In this document: one piece after another, positions 7,012 through 14,057 of the stretch
Layout of the letters: the number at the start of each line of letters is the position of its first letter
How positions within the stretch are numbered: position 1 is the stretch's first letter
Assembly: GCA_016790515.1 (NCBI GenBank)
Contig: JAEUOY010000050.1
Location: forward strand, 1 to 42,485
From: Burkholderiaceae bacterium
Lineage (GTDB): Bacteria; Pseudomonadota; Gammaproteobacteria; Burkholderiales; Burkholderiaceae_C
Length of the DNA stretch: 42,485 bases
Direction of reading: 5' to 3'
Notes under the pieces: generated by a model
The model's database searches: none
The model's input: the letters and a program-made list of their open reading frames with translations, nothing else
Told to the model about the DNA's origin: nothing
Position numbers and translations under genes: made by a program

Positions 7012-8147
7012 GCCGGGACGATGCCGATGTCGCGAAAGCGCCCGTAGGTGTAATGCGCGGCGCACGAGCCTTCGCTGGACACCATGCACGAGCCCATCGG
7101 GTTCTCGGGCGTGCAGACGGTGGCGAACAGCTTGCAGTCGGTCGGCTGCTTCACGCCGCGCAGGATCGCGCCGCATTCGCACTGCTTGTGGTCGGGCACC
7201 GGCCGGTAGTGCAGCCCGTAGCGCGCTTCGGCGTCGAAGGCGGCGAATTCGGGGCGGATCCTCAGCGCACTGGCCGGCACCTCGCCCAGGCCGCGCCATT
7301 CGAAGCTCTTGCGCGGCTCGAAGACCTCGGCCATCAGCGCCTGCGCGACGCGGTTGCCAGCGCGGTTCACCGCGCGGGTGAACTGGTTCTCGACCTCGGC
7401 GCGGCCTTCGTTGACCTGGCGCACCAGCATCAGGATGGACTGCATCAGGTCCAGCGGCTCGAAGCCGGAGATGACCACCGGCTTGTGCCAGGCGCTGGCG
7501 AAGGGCTCGTAGGGCGCCGAGCCGATCACGATGCTGACATGCGCCGGCCCGACGAAGCCGTCCAGCGCCAGCGTGCCGTACTGCGTGACCTCGGGCGAGT
7601 TCAGGATGTGCGTGATCGCCGCCGGCGTCAGCACGTGGTTGCAGAGCAGGCTGAAGTTCTTCAGGCCCTCCTGCGCGGCCTGGCGGATGACCAGCGCGCT
7701 GGGCGGCGTCGTGGTCTCGAAGCCGATCGCCAGGAACACCAGCTCGCGCTGCGGGTGGGCACGCGCCAGCTGCAGCGCGTCGGCCGGCGAATAGACCATC
7801 CGGATGTCGGCGCCCTGCGCCTTCGCGCGCTGCAGCGACAGCCCGGCCGAGGCCGGCACGCGCATCACGTCGCCGTAGCTGCACAGCGTCACGCCGCGCT
7901 CGAGCGCCAGCGCGATCGCCATGTCGATGCGGCCGACCGGCAGCACGCAGACCGGGCAGCCGGGGCCGTGGATCATGCGCAGGTTGTCGGGCAGCAGGTC
8001 CAGCACGCCATGGCGCGCCAGCGCGTGGGTGTGGCCGCCGCAGAACTCCATGAAGTGGTAGCGCCGCGCCGGATCGGCCGCCGCACGCAGGCTGGCGGCC
8101 AGGTTGCGCGCCAGCGCGGGGTCGCGGAACTCGTCGATGTACTTCAT
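7008..8147 (-). CDS. hypD: Hydrogenase maturation protein HypD
   Basis: The 379-residue protein is a full-length HypD, the 4Fe-4S scaffold on which Fe(CN)2CO is assembled with HypC. Visible signatures are MEFCGGHTHALARHG, MIHGPGCPVCVLPVGRID, AIGFETTTPP and, near the C-terminus, the cluster cysteines in QCECGAILRG, DCKLFATVCTPENPMGSCMVSSEGSCAAHY. The CGGHTH and GPGCPVC cysteines are the conserved redox and Fe-binding residues. It follows hypC by 18 bp and overlaps hypE by four. Confidence 0.98.
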   Translation of the reverse strand: MKYIDEFRDPALARNLAASLRAAADPARRYHFMEFCGGHTHALARHGVLDLLPDNLRMIHGPGCPVCVLPVGRIDMAIALALERGVTLCSYGDVMRVPASAGLSLQRAKAQGADIRMVYSPADALQLARAHPQRELVFLAIGFETTTPPSALVIRQAAQEGLKNFSLLCNHVLTPAAITHILNSPEVTQYGTLALDGFVGPAHVSIVIGSAPYEPFASAWHKPVVISGFEPLDLMQSILMLVRQVNEGRAEVENQFTRAVNRAGNRVAQALMAEVFEPRKSFEWRGLGEVPASALRIRPEFAAFDAEARYGLHYRPVPDHKQCECGAILRGVKQPTDCKLFATVCTPENPMGSCMVSSEGSCAAHYTYGRFRDIGIVPA

Positions 8148-8165
8148 GCCCGGCTCAGTGCCCGC

Positions 8166-8390
8166 TCATCGCCCGCTTTGCGCCAGCTCGGCGAACAGCG
8201 CCAGCGTCGCCAGCGCCTCGGCCTCGTCGAGCACGCCCAGCGCATGGCCGACATGCACGATCACGTAGTCGCCGACCTGGGCCTCGGCGGCCAGCGCGAT
8301 CGAGATCTGCTTGCGAACGCCGCCGAGGTCGACGATGGCCTGATCGCCGGCCAGCCGTTCGATCACGCGGGCGGGCAGCGCGAGGCACAT
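8166..8390 (-). CDS. hypC: Hydrogenase maturation chaperone HypC
   Basis: The 74-residue protein begins MCLALPARV, the hallmark of the family: after removal of Met the N-terminal cysteine binds the iron centre. It continues with VDLGGVRKQISIAL and GDYVIVHVGHALGVLDE, which match the HypC/HupF beta-barrel. HypC carries the Fe(CN)2CO unit from HypD to the large subunit precursor, here presumably HoxH. It starts two bases after the hypF stop. Confidence 0.97.
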   Translation of the reverse strand: MCLALPARVIERLAGDQAIVDLGGVRKQISIALAAEAQVGDYVIVHVGHALGVLDEAEALATLALFAELAQSGR

Positions 8391-8392
8391 GA

Positions 8393-9562
8393 TCAGGCCT
8401 CGACCGCGGTGCCGGCCGTCACCACATCGACGCGGCCGGCAGCGAGCGCCGACGCCGCGATCCAGGCCTGGCCCAGCGCCAGGCCGGCGTCGCCGCAGCC
8501 GGCGGCGCCGGCTTCGAGCACCCGCAGACCGGCTCGCGCAAGACCGCCGCGCAGTCGCTGGCCGAGGATGCGATTGGCCAGGCAGCCGCCGGCCAGCACC
8601 ACGGTGTCGGTGTCGTGATGCCGCGCCGCGTCGACCGCGCGCCGCACCAGCGCGCCGGCCAGGCCGAGGTGGAACATCGCCGCGCCGCGGGCAACACCAT
8701 CGCCACCCTGTTCGCGCAGCGCGAACAGTTCGGCCACCAGCGGTTGCAGGTCCAGCGTCGGCCAGTCGAAGTCGAAGCCCGGATGCAGCGCCAGCCAGCG
8801 GTGCGCGGCCCGCTCGAGCGCGATCGCGGCTTCGGCCTCAGTGCTCTGGCGCAGGCTCAGGCCCAGCGCGCCGGCAGCGGCGTCGAACCAGCGACCGGCG
8901 CCGGTGCTGCGCGGGCAGTTCAGGCCGCGCTGCAGCATCTGGTGCAGCAGCCGCGTTGCGGCACTGCCGACCTGCGGCGCGAAGCGCGGCTCGATCTCGT
9001 CGCCACGACCGGCGGCGAACAGCACCGCGGCGGCCAGCCGCCAGGGCTCGCGCGCCGCGATGTCGCCGCCCGGCAGCGCCAGCGGCGCCAGGTGGGCGAT
9101 GCGATGCCAGCGGTCGGCGTCGCGATCGACCCACAGCAGCTCGCCGCCCCAGGCCAGGCCGTCGCTGCCGAGGCCGACTCCGTCGAGCGCCAGGCCGATC
9201 ACCGGCCGGGTCATGCCTTGCTCGGCCAGCACCACGCCGACATGGGCATGGTGGTGCTGCACCGCGATCGCCGGCACGGCCAGCCGCTCGGCCAGCGCCA
9301 GCGCCAGCCGGGTGCTGTGGAAATCGGGATGCAGGTCGTGCGCGACCGCCTGCACCGGTGCGCTGCTGCGCGCCAGCAGCACCTCGACGCTGTCGGCCAG
9401 CGCTTCGCACGCCGCGCCGTCGTCCAGGTCGCCGTGCAGCGCCGACCAGTGCGCCCGATCGCCGTCGACCCGGCAGGCGCGGTTCTTCAGGAAGGCGCCG
9501 CAGGCCAGCACCGTCGCGCCGGCGGCGCGTGGCAGCGGCCGGACCTGGGCGCCGGGGTTCAC
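8393..9562 (-). CDS. hypF: Short HypF carbamoyltransferase, C-terminal (Kae1-like) part only
   Basis: The product has only 389 residues, half the usual 750. It contains the C-terminal HypF domain with [13 protein letters not shown], the metal-binding [46 protein letters not shown] and [10 protein letters not shown]. The acylphosphatase domain, the zinc fingers and the YrdC-like domain that normally come first are absent; the space upstream is occupied by intact hypB. The GTG at 9562 overlaps the hypB stop by four bases (GTGA) and gives [27 protein letters not shown]. Similarly short HypF forms are known in Cupriavidus, so this looks like a true variant rather than a truncation. HypF transfers the carbamoyl group to HypE. 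Confidence 0.92.
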   Translation of the reverse strand: MNPGAQVRPLPRAAGATVLACGAFLKNRACRVDGDRAHWSALHGDLDDGAACEALADSVEVLLARSSAPVQAVAHDLHPDFHSTRLALALAERLAVPAIAVQHHHAHVGVVLAEQGMTRPVIGLALDGVGLGSDGLAWGGELLWVDRDADRWHRIAHLAPLALPGGDIAAREPWRLAAAVLFAAGRGDEIEPRFAPQVGSAATRLLHQMLQRGLNCPRSTGAGRWFDAAAGALGLSLRQSTEAEAAIALERAAHRWLALHPGFDFDWPTLDLQPLVAELFALREQGGDGVARGAAMFHLGLAGALVRRAVDAARHHDTDTVVLAGGCLANRILGQRLRGGLARAGLRVLEAGAAGCGDAGLALGQAWIAASALAAGRVDVVTAGTAVEA

Positions 9563-10347
9563 GCGGCCACCAGCGCCGGCTGCAGCATCCAGTCGAGCCA
9601 CTGCGACAGGCCCTCGCCGCGGGTCGCCGACACCTGCAGCACCTCGATGCCCGGGTTGATGCGCCGCGCGGACTCGACGCAGCGGGCGACGTCGAAATCG
9701 ACATGCGGCAGCAGGTCGATCTTGTTGATCAGCATCAGCCGGGCGGCGGCGAACATGTCGGGGTACTTCAGTGGCTTGTCCTCGCCCTCGGTCACCGACA
9801 GGATCACCACCTTGGCTTCCTCGCCCAGGTCCCACAGCGCCGGGCAGACCAGGTTGCCGACGTTTTCGATGAACAGCAGCGCCGGCTGGCCAGGGCCGGC
9901 GCCATGCGCCCGGGCATGCAGGTCGAGCCGGTCGAAGGCGTCGCCGACCATCTGCGCGTCGAGGTGGCAGCCGCGGCCGGTGTTGACCTGGATCGCCGGC
10001 GCGCCGGCGGCGCGGATGCGGTCGGCGTCGAGCCGGGTCTGCTGGTCGCCCTCGATCACCGCCAGCGGCAGCTGCGGCGCGCGCTCGCGCAGCGCGGCGA
10101 TCGTCGCGCACAGCAGCGTGGTCTTGCCCGAGCCGGGGCTGGACACCAGGTTGTAGGCCATCACGCCATGGGCGGCGAAATGCGCGCGGTTGCGATTGGC
10201 CAGGCGCTGGTTGGCGCCCAGCACGTCGGTCTCGATCTGCACCACGCGCTGCGCGCTCAGGCCCGGCACCGAGGCCCGGGCCGTGCCCTGGCCGTAGTGC
10301 AGGTCGGTCGTCTCGCCGCTCTGGCCGCAGCCGCAGACCACGCACAT
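9559..10347 (-). CDS. hypB: Hydrogenase nickel incorporation GTPase HypB
   Basis: The 262-residue protein starts MCVVCGCG, the N-terminal high-affinity metal motif, then the GTPase core: [14 protein letters not shown] (P-loop), [34 protein letters not shown] (metal-binding Cys) and [12 protein letters not shown] (NKxD). HypB inserts nickel into the large subunit together with HypA. The His-rich nickel-storage stretch seen in some HypB proteins is missing. ATG 10347 is preceded by AAGGAG; longer frames only read into the hypA end. It overlaps hypF by four bases. Confidence 0.97.
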   Translation of the reverse strand: MCVVCGCGQSGETTDLHYGQGTARASVPGLSAQRVVQIETDVLGANQRLANRNRAHFAAHGVMAYNLVSSPGSGKTTLLCATIAALRERAPQLPLAVIEGDQQTRLDADRIRAAGAPAIQVNTGRGCHLDAQMVGDAFDRLDLHARAHGAGPGQPALLFIENVGNLVCPALWDLGEEAKVVILSVTEGEDKPLKYPDMFAAARLMLINKIDLLPHVDFDVARCVESARRINPGIEVLQVSATRGEGLSQWLDWMLQPALVAA

Positions 10348-10366
10348 CCCGTTCTCCTTCGATCCT

Positions 10367-10714
10367 TCAATCGTCCTGCACGACCAGGTCGAGCACGCGA
10401 AGCTCGCTGCCACCGGTCGGCCTCAGCGGGGCGCCGCCGCAGACCGGGCAGGGGTCGGCCCGGCTGGCGATCTCGACCTCCGCCGCGCAGCCGCTGCACC
10501 AGGCGCGGCCGGCCGGCTGGTCGATCTGGATCGCCGCGCCGTCGAGGCAGGTGCCCGGCGCGATCGCATCGAGCGCGAAGCGCAGCGCCGAGACCTCGAC
10601 GCCGGCCAGCGCGCCGGCTTCCAGCCGCAGCGTCGCGACGCGGCTGAATGCGTCGCGCGCAGCGCTGGCCTGCACCAGGCGCAGGATCTCGGCGGCCAGG
10701 CTCAGCTCGTGCAC
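10367..10714 (-). CDS. hypA: Hydrogenase nickel metallochaperone HypA
   Basis: The 115-residue protein begins (M)[13 protein letters not shown], the HypA start in which His2 is a nickel ligand, and has the zinc site [22 protein letters not shown] (two CxxC pairs). It delivers nickel to HypB and the hydrogenase large subunit. The start is GTG 10714 with a strong AGGAGG upstream; it overlaps the hoxW 3' end by 13 bp. This start is outside the usual ATG search but is fixed by the invariant HEL. Confidence 0.96.
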   Translation of the reverse strand: MHELSLAAEILRLVQASAARDAFSRVATLRLEAGALAGVEVSALRFALDAIAPGTCLDGAAIQIDQPAGRAWCSGCAAEVEIASRADPCPVCGGAPLRPTGGSELRVLDLVVQDD

Positions 10715-11175
10715 GCAGCGACCTCCTGCGGCTGCGCCAGCCAGCCCTGGGCCCATTGCAGTGCCGCGTCGAGGTGGGCCAACGCGGCGCCGCTGGCCGG
10801 CGCACCGAGCTCGAAGCGCTCGCCGCGGATCGCCAGCAGCGTGCAGGGCGGCGGCTCGGCATGCTGCACGTCGCGGAAGACCTGCATCAGCGCCTGCGGC
10901 GACAGCGCATGGCTGCTGAGGCTGCGGTCGGCCGCGGGCAGCAGCGGCCGGGTCTCGAACGGTGGCGCACAGACGAGGCTGGCATCGACGAACAGCACTC
11001 GCTCGCGGCCGGCCAGGTCGAGCGCGTGCTCGACCATCAGCTGGTAGTCGTCGATCAGCTCGACGTCCGGGCGGTTGCCCAGGCGCGCGCGCAGCCGGTC
11101 GACGAACTGCGGCCCCAGCGCATCGTCGCCGCGGCTGGCGTTGCCCCAGCCGAACACCAGCAGCGGTGGCGTCAT
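10702..11175 (-). CDS. hoxW: Hydrogenase-specific maturation endopeptidase HoxW
   Basis: The 157-residue protein matches the HoxW/HyaD/HycI protease family: FGWGNASRGDDALGPQFVD at the N-terminus, where the Asp/Glu-type residue senses nickel, then VELIDDYQLMVEHALDLAG and VLFVDASL. It would remove the C-terminal peptide of HoxH after metal insertion. ATGA overlap with the hoxH stop supports that it serves this hydrogenase. Confidence 0.94.
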   Translation of the reverse strand: MTPPLLVFGWGNASRGDDALGPQFVDRLRARLGNRPDVELIDDYQLMVEHALDLAGRERVLFVDASLVCAPPFETRPLLPAADRSLSSHALSPQALMQVFRDVQHAEPPPCTLLAIRGERFELGAPASGAALAHLDAALQWAQGWLAQPQEVAACTS

Positions 11176-12695
11176 GCGGCCAGGCCTTGCAGGGGCTCGA
11201 GCGAGTGCAGCAGTTCACCTTCGTGCGACTTCAGCACCCGGGCCAGCAGTTCGCCGTCGGGCCCGACCAGCGCCACTTCCAGCGGCATCCTGCCCAGCGC
11301 GTGGGTCGCGCAGGACAGGCAGGGATCGTAGGCGCGGATCGCGATCTCGATGTGGTTGAGCAGGCCTTCGGTCAGCTCATGGCCGTCGAGGTACTCGCGG
11401 GCCACCGAGCGCACCGCCTCGTTCATCGCCTGGTTGTTGTGGGTGGTCGAGACGATCAGGTTGCACATCGTCACCAGATCATCGTCGCCGACCTCGTAGT
11501 GGTGGATCAGCGTGCCGCGCGGCGCCTCGATCACGCCGACGCCGCTGCGCCGGCGCGGCCCGGTGGCCATCAGCTCGCCGGCCAGGATGTCGGGGTCGTC
11601 GAGCAGCGCGGCGATGACCTCGACGCAGTGCAGCACCTCGATCATCCGCGCCCAGTGGTAGGCCAGCGGGGCATGGATGGTCTGGCCCTTGCCCCAGTCG
11701 AGAAATTCCCGGCGGGCGCTTTCGGCCAGCGGGCTGGGGATGAAGTCGCAGTTCTGCAGCCGCGCCAGCGGGCCCACCCGGTACCAGCCGCGGTCACGCC
11801 CCAGGCTCTTCAGGAACGGGAACTTCATGTAGGTCCAGGGCTTGACCTCCTCCTCGATCAGGTCGAGGTAGCCCTGATCGCTGGCGCCGTCGAACAGGAT
11901 CCTGCCGCTGGCGTCGCGCGCCCGGATCACGCCGTCGTACAGGTCGAGCGCGCCGTCGCCACGCACCAGCGACAGCATGCTCGCCGGCGAGGTGCCGAAG
12001 CCGTCGTACAGCGCCGGGTTCTGCGCATGCAGCGTCTTCGCGATGTCGACCGCATCCTGCGACCACTGCACCATCTGCGCCACGTCGCGCAGCAGCCCTT
12101 CGCGGTCGGCGGCGCTGACATGCTTGTTGACGCCACCGGGCACCGAGCCGGTGCCGTGCACCCGCTTGCCGGCGGTGGCGCGGATCACCTCCTGGCCGTA
12201 CTTGCGCAGCAGCACGCCCTTCTTCGCGATGTCGGGGTGGGCTGCGGCGACGCCGACGATGTTGCGCCGGTTCACCTCGGAGTCGAAGCCGAACAGCAGG
12301 TCGGGGCTGGACAGGTGGAAGAAGTGCAGCGCGTTGCTCTGCATCACTTGGCCGTAGTGCATCAGGCGGCGGATCTTGTCGGCCGACGGCGTGACCGGCA
12401 CCGCGCCGACGACACGGTCCATCGCCTTGCTGGCGGCCAGGTGGTGCGACACCGGGCAGATGCCGCACAGCCGCTGCACCATCACCGGCACTTCCCAGTA
12501 CGGCCGGCCCTCGATGAACTTCTCGAAGCCGCGGAACTCGACGATGTGCAGCCGCACCTGCTGCACCTTGTTCTGCGCGTCGAGCAGGATCGTGACCTTG
12601 CCGTGGCCCTCGACGCGAGAGACCGGGTCGATCGCGACCCGGCGCAGGCCCTGGGCGACGGCGGCAGGCGAGGCGGTTTCGAGCGAGGCAGTCAT
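11172..12695 (-). CDS. hoxH: NAD-reducing hydrogenase large subunit HoxH
   Basis: The 507-residue protein holds the NiFe site: RLCGICPVSHHLAASKAMD (first CxxC, N-terminal third) and DPCLSCATHALG (second CxxC). The start region IDPVSRVEGHGKVTILLD is typical of the family. Cleavage after the His of CATH would leave a mature chain of 465 residues, like the Cupriavidus enzyme, but the removed tail would be 42 residues (against 24 reported there), with an extra Leu/Glu-rich end. HoxH pairs with HoxY for H2 oxidation. Start ATG 12695 lies just after the hoxY stop (8-bp gap). hoxW follows with an ATGA overlap. Confidence 0.97.
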   Translation of the reverse strand: MTASLETASPAAVAQGLRRVAIDPVSRVEGHGKVTILLDAQNKVQQVRLHIVEFRGFEKFIEGRPYWEVPVMVQRLCGICPVSHHLAASKAMDRVVGAVPVTPSADKIRRLMHYGQVMQSNALHFFHLSSPDLLFGFDSEVNRRNIVGVAAAHPDIAKKGVLLRKYGQEVIRATAGKRVHGTGSVPGGVNKHVSAADREGLLRDVAQMVQWSQDAVDIAKTLHAQNPALYDGFGTSPASMLSLVRGDGALDLYDGVIRARDASGRILFDGASDQGYLDLIEEEVKPWTYMKFPFLKSLGRDRGWYRVGPLARLQNCDFIPSPLAESARREFLDWGKGQTIHAPLAYHWARMIEVLHCVEVIAALLDDPDILAGELMATGPRRRSGVGVIEAPRGTLIHHYEVGDDDLVTMCNLIVSTTHNNQAMNEAVRSVAREYLDGHELTEGLLNHIEIAIRAYDPCLSCATHALGRMPLEVALVGPDGELLARVLKSHEGELLHSLEPLQGLAA

Positions 12696-12703
12696 GGCGC
12701 GCT

Positions 12704-13270
12704 TCAGTCGTAGTGAATGAGGCCGTGCCCGAGGTGCGGCGTGCGCCCGGCCATCAGGTCGGTCAGGAAGCGCCAGAACGCGTCGGCCGACGGCGGGCAG
12801 CCGGGCAGGAAGTAGTCGACATGCACCACCTCGTGGATCGGGTGCACCTTGTTCAGCGGCAGCGGCAGCTCGGGGTCGTTCGGGATGCCGCTGCCGGGTG
12901 CCAGCCCGGGCCGGCTGCGGTAGACGTCGGTCAGCATCTTCCCCAGGTCGAGGTGGTTGCGCTGCGCCGGCAGGCCGCCGGTGATCGCGCAGGCGCCCAC
13001 CGCGACCAGCGTCTTGCAGTGGGCGCGGAACTCGCGCAGCACGATCACGTTCTCGGCATTGCACAGCCCGCCCTCGACCATGCCGATGTCGCAGTGGCCG
13101 ACCTCCTTGATGTCGGTCAGCGGCGAGCGGTCGAACTCGATGTGCTCGACCAGTTCGAACAGCCGCTCGTCGATGTCGAGGAAGGACATGTGGCAGCCGA
13201 AGCAGCCGGCCAGCGAGACGGTGGCGACCTTCAGCTTGCGCGGGCCGTGCGGCATCACGGGCACGGTCAT
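12704..13270 (-). CDS. hoxY: NAD-reducing hydrogenase small subunit HoxY
   Basis: The 188-residue protein is the electron-transfer partner of HoxH. It has the four ligands of the proximal 4Fe-4S cluster: SLAGCFGCHMSFLD, GLCNAEN, VGACAITGGLPAQRN and FLPGCPPSADAFW. It is short, as in soluble bidirectional hydrogenases, lacking Tat signal and extra clusters, so the enzyme is cytoplasmic. The ATG overlaps the hoxU stop by four bases. Confidence 0.97.
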   Translation of the reverse strand: MTVPVMPHGPRKLKVATVSLAGCFGCHMSFLDIDERLFELVEHIEFDRSPLTDIKEVGHCDIGMVEGGLCNAENVIVLREFRAHCKTLVAVGACAITGGLPAQRNHLDLGKMLTDVYRSRPGLAPGSGIPNDPELPLPLNKVHPIHEVVHVDYFLPGCPPSADAFWRFLTDLMAGRTPHLGHGLIHYD

Positions 13271-13980
13271 CGCGAGCCTTCCGCCTGATCCGACACCGAT
13301 GCCGCGTCGTAGCGCCGCTCGCCGATCGGGATCACGAAGCCGCGCCGCTTCGGCAGGATCACGCCGACCGGGCAGACCTCGGCGGCACGGTCGGTCAGCG
13401 CCAGGTCGGTGTCGCCCAGCTTGCCGCTGTCGCTGTTGACCAGCAGCCGCGTGCCGATGCCGTGGCCGCCGATCGCGAACACGTCCTTGTGGTCAATGTC
13501 GCGGCTGGCGCGCACGCACAGCTCGCAGAGGATGCAGCGGTTGAAGTCGAGCAGGATGTCGGGGTGGCTCGCGTCGACCGGCCGGTCGGGGTAGAACTCC
13601 TCGAAATGCGGGCCCTCCATGCCCATCTGATAGGCGGTGGCCTGCAGCAGGCAGTTGCCGCTCTTCTCGCAGCTGGGGCAGAAGTGGTTGCCCTCGACGA
13701 ACAGCATCTGCAGCAGCGTCTTGCGCTGGGCGTTCAGCTCCTCGGTGTTGCTCTCGACGTCGAGCCCCGGCGCCGCGCGCACGGTGCAGGCGGCGCCGGG
13801 CCGGCCGTTGACCTTGACGTTGCAGATCCGGCACGAGCCATGCGGCGCGAAATCCGGGTGCCAGCACAGGTGCGGGATGTAGCGGCCGGCGCGCATGGCC
13901 GCCTGAAGCAGCGTCTCGCCGGGCTCGAACGACAGGTCTTCGCCGTCGAGCGAGAAGGTCGGTTCGGCGTCGCCGGTCAT
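13267..13980 (-). CDS. hoxU: NAD-reducing hydrogenase diaphorase subunit HoxU
   Basis: The 237-residue iron-sulfur protein resembles the N-terminal part of NuoG. In order it shows a 2Fe-2S ferredoxin domain (HLCWHPDFAPHGSCRICNVK...ACTV), the His/Cys cluster motif HFCPSCEKSGNC and an 8-Cys-like ferredoxin stretch FNRCILCELCVRASRD with AAEVCPVG. It relays electrons between HoxY and the FMN of HoxF. It is separated from hoxF by a 73-bp repeat-like stretch that carries a 26-codon ORF overlapping this start. Confidence 0.97.
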   Translation of the reverse strand: MTGDAEPTFSLDGEDLSFEPGETLLQAAMRAGRYIPHLCWHPDFAPHGSCRICNVKVNGRPGAACTVRAAPGLDVESNTEELNAQRKTLLQMLFVEGNHFCPSCEKSGNCLLQATAYQMGMEGPHFEEFYPDRPVDASHPDILLDFNRCILCELCVRASRDIDHKDVFAIGGHGIGTRLLVNSDSGKLGDTDLALTDRAAEVCPVGVILPKRRGFVIPIGERRYDAASVSDQAEGSR

Positions 13981-14057
13981 GGTGCACCCTTGGCGCTGCG
14001 CGCCGTCCCGCCGAGCGGGAGCGAGCCATCCTTCGGGCGGCCGGGTGGACGGCTCAT
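13977..14057 (-). CDS. 26-codon ORF bridging hoxF and hoxU
   Basis: A small frame reads MSRPPGRPKDGSLPLGG and ends ARSAKGAP. Its ATG overlaps the hoxF TGA (ATGA at 14057-14054) and its own TGA lies within the hoxU start (ATGA). Translation could therefore pass from hoxF to hoxU without ribosome release. The peptide has no recognised domain; its low-complexity look resembles translated intergenic repeats of this bacterial group. A function as a leader for coupling is more likely than a functional peptide. Confidence 0.4.
   Translation of the reverse strand: MSRPPGRPKDGSLPLGGTARSAKGAP
13992..14020. repeat. Twin-hairpin repeat-like element between hoxF and hoxU
   Basis: Two adjacent perfect dyads: GGCGC-TGC-GCGCC (13992-14004) and TCCCGC-CGA-GCGGGA (14006-14020). 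Such tandem hairpins are typical of dispersed intergenic repeats in Burkholderiales. It is the only sizeable spacer inside hoxFUYHW. I find no second copy in the window. Confidence 0.5.
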
